Of a stretch of 64,000 nt of DNA, positions 8,689 through 17,125 are shown one piece after another (positions within the stretch are counted from its first letter, which is position 1; every line of letters begins with the position of its first letter). The DNA comes from Bacteroidia bacterium. Its GTDB lineage: Bacteria; Bacteroidota; Bacteroidia; Flavobacteriales; Flavobacteriaceae. The stretch covers positions 16,262 through 80,261 of the forward strand of contig JAUIFC010000004.1 in assembly GCA_030429455.1 (NCBI GenBank). Reading direction: 5' to 3'. A program made the position numbers and the translations under genes. The notes below the pieces were generated by a model. The model was not told the DNA's origin. It made no database searches and saw only the letters and a program-made list of their open reading frames with translations.

Positions 8689-9165
8689 ATGAGTAAGATA
8701 TCGTATTACACAGAAGAAGGACTAAAAAAACTAAAAAAAGAACTTGACCACTTGCGTGATGTCGAGCGTCCAAAAGCATCACAAGACATCGCTGAAGCCA
8801 GAGACAAAGGCGATTTAAGTGAAAATGCAGAATACGATGCCGCAAAAGAAGCACAAGGCATGTTAGAAATGCGCATTGCAAAATTGGAAGAAGTGGTTGC
8901 CAACGCCAGAGTGATTGACGAATCTCAATTAGACGTTTCTAAAGTCCTCATTCACAGCACAGTAAAAATCAAAAATAAAGCTAATAATATGACACTGTCC
9001 TATAAGTTGGTTGCTCAAAGTGAAGCAGATTTAAAAACTGGTAAAATCTCTGTCGATTCTCCTATTGGAAAGGGCCTTTTAGGCAAAAAAGCTGGCGAAA
9101 CTGCCAAAGTTACTGTTCCCAACGGCACCATTGAGTTTGAAATATTAGACGTATCAAGAGATTAA
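8689..9165 (+). CDS. greA: Transcription elongation factor GreA
   Basis: 158 residues, the usual GreA length. The N-terminal half is the coiled coil that enters the RNA polymerase secondary channel, with the acidic tip in GDLSENAEYDAAKEAQ that activates cleavage of backtracked RNA. The C-terminal FKBP-like domain includes GKGLLGKKAGETAKVTVP. It is preceded by a TAnnTTTG promoter and followed within 25 bases by a strong hairpin terminator, so it is monocistronic. Confidence 0.97.
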   Translation: MSKISYYTEEGLKKLKKELDHLRDVERPKASQDIAEARDKGDLSENAEYDAAKEAQGMLEMRIAKLEEVVANARVIDESQLDVSKVLIHSTVKIKNKANNMTLSYKLVAQSEADLKTGKISVDSPIGKGLLGKKAGETAKVTVPNGTIEFEILDVSRD

Positions 9166-9189
9166 TAAAATAATTCTTTCTAAACCTAA

Positions 9190-9217
9190 GGGTGACTTGC
9201 TTAAGTCACCCTTTTTT
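9190..9217 (+). terminator. Intrinsic terminator of greA
   Basis: GGGTGACTT (9190-9198), loop GCTT, AAGTCACCC (9203-9211), then six T. A perfect 9-bp stem with a T-tract right after greA. Confidence 0.85.
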
Positions 9218-9287
9218 ATTTCTTTAACATTTGGTTTGTGAAAATTTGATAACTTCAAAAATTATTTTTCTAAAATTCCAAATTTCA

Positions 9288-11786
9288 ATGAAACAATTTA
9301 TTTACATGTTGATTATTAGTGTGTTAATGATCAACGCTTCTCTTTTTTCGCAGGAACTTATGTCTCCTGATAAGTTTTTAGGCTACGAATTAGGCACAAG
9401 AACTACACCGCATTACAAAGTAGTGGAATACTTCAAGGCTGTAGAAAGAGCAAATCCTAACCAGGTTCAACTTACCAACTACGGTAAAACCAACGAATTA
9501 AGGGAATTATATGTAGCGGTAATTTCAAGTCCAGAAAACATTCAAAATTTGGAAGAAATAAAGGAAAATAACTTGATTAACGCTGGAATAAAAACCGGCA
9601 ATGCCACAACACCAGACATAGCGATAGTATGGTTAAGTTATAATGTTCATGGAAATGAAAATTCTGCCACAGAGGCTTCGATGAAAACCATTTACTCACT
9701 TCTAAAGGATAAACAAGAATGGCTTAAAAATACTGTTGTCATAATCGATCCGTGTTTAAATCCAGATGGTTACGACCGTTATGTCAATTGGTTTAGACAA
9801 ACAGGAAGGTTCCCTTTTGATTCAGACGTTCAAGCGAGAGAACACGATGAGCCATGGCCACGAGGCAGGCCTAACCATTATCTTTTTGACCTTAACAGAG
9901 ACTGGATGTGGGCAACTCAAATAGAAACTCAGTCTCGGTTGAAAATTTATAACCAGTGGATGCCACATATTCATGCCGACTATCACGAGCAAGGCATAAA
10001 CGACAAATATTACTTTGCTCCTGCGGCAAAACCGTTTCATGAAATCATTACACCTTGGCAACGTGAGTTTCAGACTCAAATTGGAAAAAACAATGCCCAG
10101 TATTTTGACAAAGAAGGCTTGTTGTACTTTACCAGAGAACGATTTGACTTGTTTTATCCAAGCTATGGGGACACATACCCCACATACATGGGTGCCATTG
10201 GCATGACGTATGAGCAAGCCGGGAATAGCCGTGGTGGTTTAGGAGTTATGACCAAAGAAAAAGAAGTCTTAACTTTAGTCGAAAGAATTAATAATCAAAC
10301 TATTACTTCTTTATCTAATGTAGAAATGGCTTCTAAAAATGCCACTAAACTAAATGAAGAATTTAAAGCGTTTTTCCAAAACAAAAATGCAAAGACCAAA
10401 AGCTATGTGTTAAAAGGCCATTCTGAAAAGCTTGATGCATTGACTTCGCTTTTAGACAAACACGACATTAAATATGAACACGCATCTGATCAAACCCTAA
10501 GTGGCTACAATTATGCCAGCGGAAATTCGTCTAAAATGAAAGTTAGTGAATCGGCAGTAGTCATTCACGCGGATCAACCTAAAGGGAAAATGGTTAAAGC
10601 CTTATTTGAACCAAATGCCAAATTAGAAGATTCTTTGACTTATGACATTACGGCTTGGTCTTTACCTTATGCCTACGGTCTAGATGCCATTGCAAGCGCA
10701 AACAAGGTAAAAGGTTCTGCAAAGGAAAAAACTTCAAATGCTGAAGAAAAGGCATTAGCAGATGCCTATGCCTACGTCATTGAATGGAATTCCATGGCAG
10801 ATGCCAAATTTTTGTCTGCTTTACTTCAACAAGGAATCAAAGTAAGGTTTGCTGAAAAACCCTTTACATCAAATGGAAATAAATTTCAAGCAGGTTCACT
10901 GATCATTACTCAGAGGGATAATGATGCACTAAAAGATTTCACACAACAATTAAGTGCATTGGTTACTGCGCACCAACAAATATTAACGCCTATAACCTCT
11001 GGTTTTTCGGAAACTACTCCAGATATTGGTTCTAGTGACATAAAACTCATTCATCAGCCAAAAATCGCAGTATTTGGTGGCGAAGGTGTTTCATCTTTAA
11101 GTTATGGAGAAGTTTGGCACTACTTCGAACAGGAATTAAAATACCCTATCACCTCACTAAATCTTGAGTCTTATGCTTACTTGGATTTGGATAAGTACGA
11201 TGTAATTATCCTTCCAAACGGAAATTACAGCAGCTTTGTAAAAGCAGATAGTTTGAAAAAAATAGAAACTTGGATAAACAAAGGGGGTAGATTAATTGGA
11301 ATCCAAAGAGCCTTAAACATTTTTGCAAGTAGTAAATCCTTTAGTTTAAAAAGAAAGAAAAAAGAGTCTGAAGAAAACAGTAAGGAAAAAGAAGAAGAGA
11401 AACTTATGCCTTATGCCAAGCGGGAAAGACATAGCATAAGCAATTACATTACTGGAGCCATTTTTAAGACAGAAATTGATAACTCTCATCCTTTGGCTTT
11501 TGGTTATGATCAAAATTATTTTTCGTTAAAATTAGGAGCTTCGGCGTACAGCTTTTTAGATCGAGGCTATAATGTAGGTTATTTAAAAAACAACAAAGTA
11601 TATTCTGGCTTTGCCGGTTATAAAGCCAAAAAACAAATAGAAAACACACTCGTTTTTGGTGAAGAAAGAAAAGGACAAGGAAGCGCCATCTATTTCGTGG
11701 ACAATATTCTATTTAGAGGATTCTGGGAAAATGGTAAACTTTTCATGGCCAATTCTGTATTCTTTGTCAACAATGATGGCGATTAG
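9288..11786 (+). CDS. Secreted M14-family zinc carboxypeptidase
   Basis: 832 residues from the ATG at 9288; an in-frame TTG at 9231 would place 19 extra residues before the signal peptide MKQFIYMLIISVLMINASLF. The zinc site is visible: His121 and Glu124 in VHGNENSATE and His233 in HADYHEQG. The domain covers about residues 30-350. The C-terminal part (about 600-800) holds an amidotransferase-like fold (KIAVFGGEGV, YDVIILPNGNY) typical of long Bacteroidota M14 proteins, and a charged linker of K and E near residues 685-705. It acts outside the cytoplasm, probably on peptides for nutrition or envelope turnover. It is followed by a short inverted-repeat element and a terminator. Confidence 0.85.
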   Translation: MKQFIYMLIISVLMINASLFSQELMSPDKFLGYELGTRTTPHYKVVEYFKAVERANPNQVQLTNYGKTNELRELYVAVISSPENIQNLEEIKENNLINAGIKTGNATTPDIAIVWLSYNVHGNENSATEASMKTIYSLLKDKQEWLKNTVVIIDPCLNPDGYDRYVNWFRQTGRFPFDSDVQAREHDEPWPRGRPNHYLFDLNRDWMWATQIETQSRLKIYNQWMPHIHADYHEQGINDKYYFAPAAKPFHEIITPWQREFQTQIGKNNAQYFDKEGLLYFTRERFDLFYPSYGDTYPTYMGAIGMTYEQAGNSRGGLGVMTKEKEVLTLVERINNQTITSLSNVEMASKNATKLNEEFKAFFQNKNAKTKSYVLKGHSEKLDALTSLLDKHDIKYEHASDQTLSGYNYASGNSSKMKVSESAVVIHADQPKGKMVKALFEPNAKLEDSLTYDITAWSLPYAYGLDAIASANKVKGSAKEKTSNAEEKALADAYAYVIEWNSMADAKFLSALLQQGIKVRFAEKPFTSNGNKFQAGSLIITQRDNDALKDFTQQLSALVTAHQQILTPITSGFSETTPDIGSSDIKLIHQPKIAVFGGEGVSSLSYGEVWHYFEQELKYPITSLNLESYAYLDLDKYDVIILPNGNYSSFVKADSLKKIETWINKGGRLIGIQRALNIFASSKSFSLKRKKKESEENSKEKEEEKLMPYAKRERHSISNYITGAIFKTEIDNSHPLAFGYDQNYFSLKLGASAYSFLDRGYNVGYLKNNKVYSGFAGYKAKKQIENTLVFGEERKGQGSAIYFVDNILFRGFWENGKLFMANSVFFVNNDGD

Positions 11787-11795
11787 AATGAGATA

Positions 11796-11957
11796 ATACC
11801 ATTTGTGATTTGAAATTACTGTAAAAGAAATTGATGATTTTTTTCTTTAATCAATACAGAAAAATAAAGCATAGCCAAAACTAAGGTTTCTTTTTATGTT
11901 GCAGTAGAAAGGATAAAAGGGCGATTTATTACGGTAATTTCAAATTATAAATGGTAT
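11796..11957. repeat. 162-bp element with 29-bp terminal inverted repeats (MITE-like)
   Basis: The left end (11796-11824, starting ATACCATTT) and the right end (11929-11957) are inverted copies that agree at 26 of 29 positions. The interior is noncoding and AT-rich, and contains a smaller ATTGAT/ATCAAT stem. There is no transposase. The outer bases do not continue the repeat. It looks like a miniature inverted-repeat element or a REP-like sequence between the peptidase and helicase genes. Confidence 0.6.
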
Positions 11958-11989
11958 AAATTCAAGCAATAAATTTTGATACAGGTAAG

Positions 11990-12024
11990 AACCCGAAAAG
12001 ACCACAACATTTTTTCGGGTTTTT
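11990..12024. terminator. Hairpin terminator between peptidase and helicase genes
   Basis: AACCCGAAAA (11990-11999) pairs with TTTTCGGGTT (12012-12021) over a 12-base loop and is followed by TTTC. The A-run on the left makes it potentially active in both directions. Confidence 0.65.
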
Positions 12025-12128
12025 CTTTAAAATGAAAATGTCTTGTGTAATTTTAGTTGAAAAGCTCATAATTGTATAGTTTTATTAAAAGGAAATACAG
12101 TCCTGACGAATAGAATTACATTCGCAGT

Positions 12129-14558
12129 ATGCCATTAGATTTTTCACCTTTTCACAAGTGGTTTGAAACCAAAAAATGGAGTGTTTTTGAGTTTCAACAG
12201 CAAACTTGGAATGCTTACGCACAAGGAAAAAATGGTTTGGTCAACGCACCAACGGGAAGTGGAAAAACCTATTCGCTTTGGGTGCCAATTTTAGCCGAAA
12301 TCTCTCAACAATCTCAAAACCAAAAAGGACTCAAAGCCTTATGGATTACACCACTTAGAGCATTGGCGGTGGACATCAAAGCATCTGCAGAACGACTCAT
12401 TCGGGAACTCAATTTGGACATAAGCGTCGGCATCCGAAATGGAGACACCTCGACTACCGAGCGCCAAAAACAAAAACGAAAAATGCCAGATTTGCTCATC
12501 ACTACTCCAGAAAGTATGCATCTGCTACTGGCAACCAAGGACTATCCAAAGCTTTTTAAAAACTGTAAAGCTGTGGTGGTGGACGAGTGGCATGAACTTC
12601 TAGGCACAAAACGAGGTGTTTTGGTCGAGGTAGCGCTTTCCAGATTAAAAACCATTTCCTTACCTAAGATTTGGGGAATCTCGGCTACAATTGGAAATTT
12701 GGAAGAAGCACTTCATGTCTTACTTGGTGAAGACTATTTCGCTTTTGAAAAAGAAATGGTCATTGCCAACATCCGCAAAACCATCGAAGTAAAAAGCATT
12801 TTACCAAACAAGGTGGAACGTTTTCCGTGGCGTGGCCATTTAGGTTTACATCTTCTGGATGAAATTATTCCTATTTTAAAGTCTTCTAAAAGTTCTTTAA
12901 TTTTTACAAATACACGGTCTCAATGCGAAATTTGGTTTCAAAAGATTTTGGAAAAATACCCCGAATTTGCTGGCGATTTGGCTATGCACCACAGCAGCAT
13001 AGACAAAAAAATGCGGGTTTGGGTCGAGGATGCTTTACGAAACGACAACATAAAAGCTGTGGTTTGTACATCGAGTTTGGATTTAGGGGTAGACTTTGCA
13101 CCTGTAGAAACCATTATACAAATTGGTGGTCCCAAGGGCGTTGCTCGTTTTATGCAGCGTGCTGGTAGAAGTGGTCATCGACCAGGGGAACCAAGTAGGA
13201 TCTACTTTTTGCCAACACATGCCATCGAATTGGTTGAAGCCTTGGCACTTCAAAAAGCCGTGAAAGAAAAAACAGTTGAAGAACGCTTACCTTATATTAA
13301 CTGTTTTGATGTGCTGGTACAATATCTAACCACTTTGGCTATTTCAGAAGGTTTTTATCCTGCCCAAATTTATGAGGAAATCAAATCTACCTTCTGCTTC
13401 CAAGATTTATCTCAAGAAGCTTGGCTTTGGGCTCTGGATTACATTACCACAGGAGGCAGTTCGTTGAAGACTTATAACGACTATCACAAAATTGTGATCG
13501 ATGAAGATAACCGATATATCATTAAAAACAAAGGTATTGCCATGCGACATCGCCTCCAAATTGGGAGTATCGTTAGCGACGCTGTACTAAAAGTAAAATA
13601 CCTTTCGGGAAAATATGTTGGGAGTGTCGAAGAGTGGTTCATCTCTAAACTTAAGCCTGGCGATGTGTTCACCTTTGCTGGAAAAACTTTAGAGCTCATT
13701 CGTATCAAACACATGGATGTTCAAGTAAAAAAGTCTTCATCCAAAACGAGTAAAGTCCCTGCTTGGATGGGTGGCCGAATGACTTTATCTTCTCAACTCA
13801 GCGATGGTCTAAGAGCCATCATGTATTCCTTAAAACATAAAACAGATTCTCCTGAATACAAAAGTTTAGAACCCATTCTCATTCAGCAACAAAAGGAATC
13901 TATTATTCCAGAACCTTCTGAATTTTTAATTGAAATTTTTGAAACCAAAGAAGGATTTCATCATGTTTTCTATCCTTTTGAAGGACGGTTTGTTCACGAA
14001 GCCATGGCAAGCCTTGTCGCCTATCGTATAAGTTTAAATCAACCTATAAGTTTTTCATTGGCTTACAACGACTATGGATTTGAATTACTTTCTGATCAAA
14101 AAATTGATAAGGATATCGTAAATGATAAAAATCTTTGGGATAACAAAAACCTAAATACAGACCTGTACAAGAGTTTGAATGCTACAGAAATGGCGCGACG
14201 CAAGTTCAGGGATATTGCTGTGATTTCTGGATTGGTGTTTTCGGGTTATCCAGGCAAAGCCCTGAAAGCTAAACACCTGCAATCGGGTTCTCAACTTATC
14301 TTTGAAGTCTTTAGAGATTACGAACCAGAAAACCCCTTGTTTTTACAAGCTTATAAAGAAACCTTTGAGTATTCTCTGGAAGAAGGACGACTTTACAAGG
14401 CTTTGACGCGAATTGCGAATCAAGAGAACGTCATTAGAAAATGTAGTTTTCCAACCCCATTTTCGTTTCCCATCATTACCGATCGTTTACGAGAAAAGTT
14501 GTCTTCCGAAACACTGGAAGACAGGATTAAAAAGATGATTGCTGAAATGAATGCTTAG
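12129..14558 (+). CDS. Lhr-like DEXH helicase, ligase-associated DNA damage response type
   Basis: 809 residues. Helicase motifs in order: Walker A NAPTGSGKT (about 39-47), DEWH box, GISATIG, TNTRSQ, SSLDLGVDF and QRAGRSGH, then a long C-terminal winged-helix/Lhr region (GSIVSDAVLKVKYLSGKYVGS, MGGRMTLSS). Length and motif wording match the helicase of the bacterial four-gene repair set that also has an ATP-dependent ligase, an exonuclease and the PdeM phosphoesterase. None of these partners is adjacent here: ferritin follows, and a mobile-looking repeat and terminator precede. The family is secure; partners must lie elsewhere if present. Confidence 0.88.
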   Translation: MPLDFSPFHKWFETKKWSVFEFQQQTWNAYAQGKNGLVNAPTGSGKTYSLWVPILAEISQQSQNQKGLKALWITPLRALAVDIKASAERLIRELNLDISVGIRNGDTSTTERQKQKRKMPDLLITTPESMHLLLATKDYPKLFKNCKAVVVDEWHELLGTKRGVLVEVALSRLKTISLPKIWGISATIGNLEEALHVLLGEDYFAFEKEMVIANIRKTIEVKSILPNKVERFPWRGHLGLHLLDEIIPILKSSKSSLIFTNTRSQCEIWFQKILEKYPEFAGDLAMHHSSIDKKMRVWVEDALRNDNIKAVVCTSSLDLGVDFAPVETIIQIGGPKGVARFMQRAGRSGHRPGEPSRIYFLPTHAIELVEALALQKAVKEKTVEERLPYINCFDVLVQYLTTLAISEGFYPAQIYEEIKSTFCFQDLSQEAWLWALDYITTGGSSLKTYNDYHKIVIDEDNRYIIKNKGIAMRHRLQIGSIVSDAVLKVKYLSGKYVGSVEEWFISKLKPGDVFTFAGKTLELIRIKHMDVQVKKSSSKTSKVPAWMGGRMTLSSQLSDGLRAIMYSLKHKTDSPEYKSLEPILIQQQKESIIPEPSEFLIEIFETKEGFHHVFYPFEGRFVHEAMASLVAYRISLNQPISFSLAYNDYGFELLSDQKIDKDIVNDKNLWDNKNLNTDLYKSLNATEMARRKFRDIAVISGLVFSGYPGKALKAKHLQSGSQLIFEVFRDYEPENPLFLQAYKETFEYSLEEGRLYKALTRIANQENVIRKCSFPTPFSFPIITDRLREKLSSETLEDRIKKMIAEMNA

Positions 14559-14645
14559 CTATAATCGCTTAATAAATTCTGCTGTTGTAACTAATCAGTC
14601 CGATATTAAATTTTCAAACTATTGGAAACCAAGGCTTAGTTTATT

Positions 14646-14755
14646 TTAACCGCTAATGGATCGTCAAGGTTTGCGCAAGGGTCACAAGGAGCTAAATGGT
14701 TGAATATAAACCCTTAGCGGACCTAGCGTGTTTTCATTGTACTCCTTGCGGTTAA
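14646..14755. repeat. 110-bp intergenic repeat element with inverted ends
   Basis: Begins TTAACCGC and ends GCGGTTAA, an 8-bp perfect inversion. The interior contains GCGCAAGG, CACAAGG, CTTAGCGG and CCTAGCG segments. The wording resembles the dispersed CGCAAAG-type intergenic repeats found in many Bacteroidota genomes. It stands out as more GC-rich than its flanks. No gene is present in the 14559-14897 gap. Confidence 0.5.
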
Positions 14756-14879
14756 TTTTTGGTTTTGATAATCAGATAACTAAAAGAATACAGGATGCTG
14801 ATGAGTTGCCTCCTATTTAGATTGAATTTAAAAAATTTATATTCTAAAATCCTTAACAGATGTAAATTGCATTATCTTA

Positions 14880-14887
14880 TAGTTTTG
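14880..14887 (+). promoter_or_regulatory. -7 box of the ferritin promoter
   Basis: TAGTTTTG fits TAnnTTTG. A matching -33 box at the expected distance is weak. Transcription would begin only a few bases before the ferritin start codon, giving a very short leader. Confidence 0.45.
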
Positions 14888-14897
14888 TAAAAAATTA

Positions 14898-15425
14898 ATG
14901 ACTATGTTATCAAAAACTGTTGAAAGTGCTTTAAATAAACAAATTAGAATTGAAGCGGAATCATCTCAAGTGTATTTGGCGATGGCCGTTTGGGCCGAAG
15001 TAAAAGGCCTTGAAGGGATTTCAAATTTTATGTACGACCAGTCTGACGAAGAACGTGAACACATGCTTAAACTCATTAAGTTTGTAAATGAACGTGGTGG
15101 ACACGCCCATATTTCTGAATTGAATGCGCCTGACGTTAGTTTTAATTCGTTTCAGGAAATGTTTGAAAAATTGCTTGAGCATGAAATTTTTGTATCTCAA
15201 AGCATTAATGAATTGGTTCATATTACTTTTGAAGAAAAAGATTATGCCACAAACAATTTCTTACAGTGGTACGTCTCGGAACAAATTGAAGAAGAAGCAA
15301 CTGCCCGCACAATTCTGGATAAAATTAATATGATTGGTGACGACAAAGGTGGTCTATACCTCTTTGACAGAGACATCCAACAAATAAATGTCCAAACAGC
15401 AGTAAATACACCTGCTGGAGAATAA
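14898..15425 (+). CDS. ftnA: Ferritin (non-haem iron storage)
   Basis: 175 residues, the usual size. It begins MTMLSKTVESALNKQI, and a second ATG two codons later is also possible. The four-helix bundle carries ferroxidase-centre residues in EAESSQVYLAMAVW, DQSDEEREHM and WYVSEQIEEEA. It stores iron as ferric mineral in a 24-mer cage. The tail NTPAGE is duplicated at 17237-17263. A terminator follows after 36 bases. Confidence 0.95.
   Translation: MTMLSKTVESALNKQIRIEAESSQVYLAMAVWAEVKGLEGISNFMYDQSDEEREHMLKLIKFVNERGGHAHISELNAPDVSFNSFQEMFEKLLEHEIFVSQSINELVHITFEEKDYATNNFLQWYVSEQIEEEATARTILDKINMIGDDKGGLYLFDRDIQQINVQTAVNTPAGE
15399..15425 (+). repeat. Left copy of 27-bp direct repeat (ferritin 3' end)
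   Basis: GCAGTAAATACACCTGCTGG followed by AGAATAA; the partner copy is at 17237-17263, 1838 bases away, with two differences. The pair brackets the leader RNA, the lipoprotein gene and the membrane-protein gene. Confidence 0.7.
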
Positions 15426-15460
15426 ATTCTTTTTAGATTATAATACTTACTATTAAGGCT

Positions 15461-15496
15461 AGGCTGTTTGAACAAATGTTCAAGTAGCCTTTTTTG
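15461..15496 (+). terminator. Ferritin terminator
   Basis: AGGCT-GT-TTGAAC (15461-15473) pairs with GTTCAA-GT-AGCCT (15478-15490) over an AAAT loop with a small internal bulge, followed by T5G. Confidence 0.7.
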
Positions 15497-15868
15497 TTTT
15501 GCTACGTTTTAATCAGTTTATATGACATTTAGTATATGAACAAGAACTATTCTCAAATTATCTATTACAAGGAATAGCTCTTTTCTATAGTTGGAAATGT
15601 TCTAAAATTACCTAGCTCAAAATAAGTGCATGAATCCTATATAAAAATTTTTGTGCTTTACAATTCTATTAACGCTTAAGCTAATCTAAACAACATCCAA
15701 CGAATAGTTTTGATTGAACAATATATAAAAGCAACTAAAAATTTTTTAAACCTTATAGTATTTTAATAAATTTTCATAATTTTAAATTAATATTTTATAA
15801 AATATATTAATATAATAGTTATTCATTAAGTCAGGCATTGTGTTAGATGTGAAAGTTTAAAACAAAGA
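15497..15868. other. Very AT-rich noncoding stretch of the ferritin-side cassette
   Basis: 372 bases with no credible open frame. One TAGTTTTG at 15705-15712 fits the TAnnTTTG box and could start a transcript of about 300 leader bases reading into the structured RNA and the lipoprotein gene. The -33 region is weak. Confidence 0.3.
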
Positions 15869-16011
15869 GGTTAGCGTGTGAAAGAACACGATATAGACCT
15901 ATAAGTCAATCGCTAAAAGATTAGAACTAAAACAAAAAATATACTGTTGAATCGCTTTTGAATAACAAATGGGAATAATTCCCAATCCAACAAATTTAAA
16001 GTTGGCTAACC
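15869..16011 (+). ncRNA. Candidate structured leader RNA upstream of the Cys-rich lipoprotein gene
   Basis: GGTTAGC (15869-15875) is complementary over 7 bases to GCTAACC (16005-16011), which would close a 143-base domain. Inside are three local hairpins: CGTGT/ACACG (15875-15890), GGGAA/TTCCC (15971-15983) and CCAAC/GTTGG (15987-16005). The lipoprotein ATG lies 18 bases after the closing helix. The fold is drawn by eye from complementarity only; no known riboswitch was recognised. Confidence 0.35.
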
Positions 16012-16028
16012 ACTAAATTCTTTTAAAA

Positions 16029-16604
16029 ATGAAAACTAAAAGTCTGAATTTATTGTTATTGACCCTAATATTTTTTGTGTTATTCTCTTGTACACATGAA
16101 AATAGAATTATTGATAATCAAGCTATAGTAAAAAAATATGGCAACCTAAATATCAATTTATATAATCTAGGAATTTTTGAATATGGTATTGAAAAATTAA
16201 ATGTCGACTACACAACAATTTTTAGAGAGGATAAAATAATTGGATATGAAATGAAAACAGTGTTATTTGAAACAGAAGTTAGAGTAAATAATGACCATTC
16301 TGTTATTGAAGTAAATAGCGTGAATGATGAAAAAACGAATATCTTTAATAGAGTACTAAATGAAAATGGTGAGTACAATTTAGAACCTTTAAATAATTCG
16401 CCAGTTGATAATTATCAAGTGAAAAATTTATCATCGAACTGCAATCTCATTCTTGCGGGATGTGTTTCTGCTTGCGTATTAGGTACGGCTGCAATTGCAG
16501 CATCGGATGGTCCCCTACCTTTAATGGATGCTTTAGCTGCATCTTTTTATATAACATGCAATGCTAATTGTGCATTGGATCATCAAAATTGCGTTAACCA
16601 GTAA
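16029..16604 (+). CDS. Lipoprotein with six-cysteine hydrophobic C-terminal domain, unknown
   Basis: 191 residues. The signal ends LFFVLFSC-type (lipobox Cys about 21). The middle part (25-135) is polar and unremarkable. The last 55 residues form a distinct small domain with six cysteines spaced C-x6-C-x3-C-x27-C-x3-C-x6-C, a mirror-symmetric pattern. A mostly alanine-rich, hydrophobic core with GPLPLMDALAAS lies between the triplets. Such a layout suits a helical hairpin held by three disulfides. A precursor with a Cys-rich hydrophobic C-terminal peptide recalls halocin-C8-like bacteriocins, but this is only a resemblance. It is followed after 10 bases by a small membrane-protein gene, and the pair sits between duplicated ferritin ends. 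Confidence 0.65.
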   Translation: MKTKSLNLLLLTLIFFVLFSCTHENRIIDNQAIVKKYGNLNINLYNLGIFEYGIEKLNVDYTTIFREDKIIGYEMKTVLFETEVRVNNDHSVIEVNSVNDEKTNIFNRVLNENGEYNLEPLNNSPVDNYQVKNLSSNCNLILAGCVSACVLGTAAIAASDGPLPLMDALAASFYITCNANCALDHQNCVNQ

Positions 16605-16614
16605 AACATTTATT

Positions 16615-17073
16615 ATGATTAGAAAACTAACATCTTTTTTGTATAACAGTTCTAGTGTTAGAAAAAAATTTAATAATAAATTCTTTGTTGTCCCATCCAA
16701 AGTGATTTTTACTAACTCAGATGTAGACAATATTAAATCATTAAATTGGCTTTTTTCTAAGCGTTTGAACTTAGTTATAAACGAAAATAAAATTATTTTA
16801 GGTAACAAACATTTTTTAATAGAAGATGTAAAAAATGTAGTATGTTATAAATTAAAATCAAACCTATTGTTTATAACTTATTCTGCATATAAAATTGAAC
16901 TAAAAGATAAGCAGTTTATTTATTTAGGAGTAGATAAATTTTACAACAGATTAAATGAATTATTAAATGTCAAAAACACTAAATTTTTGACTGAAAAGAA
17001 ATCCTTCTTAAATCCTTCATTTCTGTTTGTTTTATGTTTAATTATGTTACTTATTTTATCCATTATAAGTTAA
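16615..17073 (+). CDS. C-tail-anchored membrane protein, unknown
   Basis: 152 residues from the ATG at 16615; upstream in-frame codons overlap the previous gene and are unlikely to be used. It is rich in K, N, F and L. A soluble part of about 130 residues ends in a single C-terminal membrane helix (PSFLFVLCLIMLLILSIIS), so the bulk would face the cytoplasm. No family recognised. Ten bases separate it from the Cys-rich lipoprotein gene, so the two are cotranscribed. If the lipoprotein is a toxin-like peptide precursor, this could be its partner or immunity protein; there is no direct evidence. Confidence 0.6.
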   Translation: MIRKLTSFLYNSSSVRKKFNNKFFVVPSKVIFTNSDVDNIKSLNWLFSKRLNLVINENKIILGNKHFLIEDVKNVVCYKLKSNLLFITYSAYKIELKDKQFIYLGVDKFYNRLNELLNVKNTKFLTEKKSFLNPSFLFVLCLIMLLILSIIS

Positions 17074-17125
17074 ATTAAAAAAGTATTTTTTTTAAATAGT
17101 GCTTCAAGGATTTACTTTTGAATAA

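Noticed and set aside
9822..10217. 131-codon minus-strand frame inside the M14 peptidase gene
   Set aside because: Antisense shadow of conserved zinc-site coding sequence; no recognisable protein.
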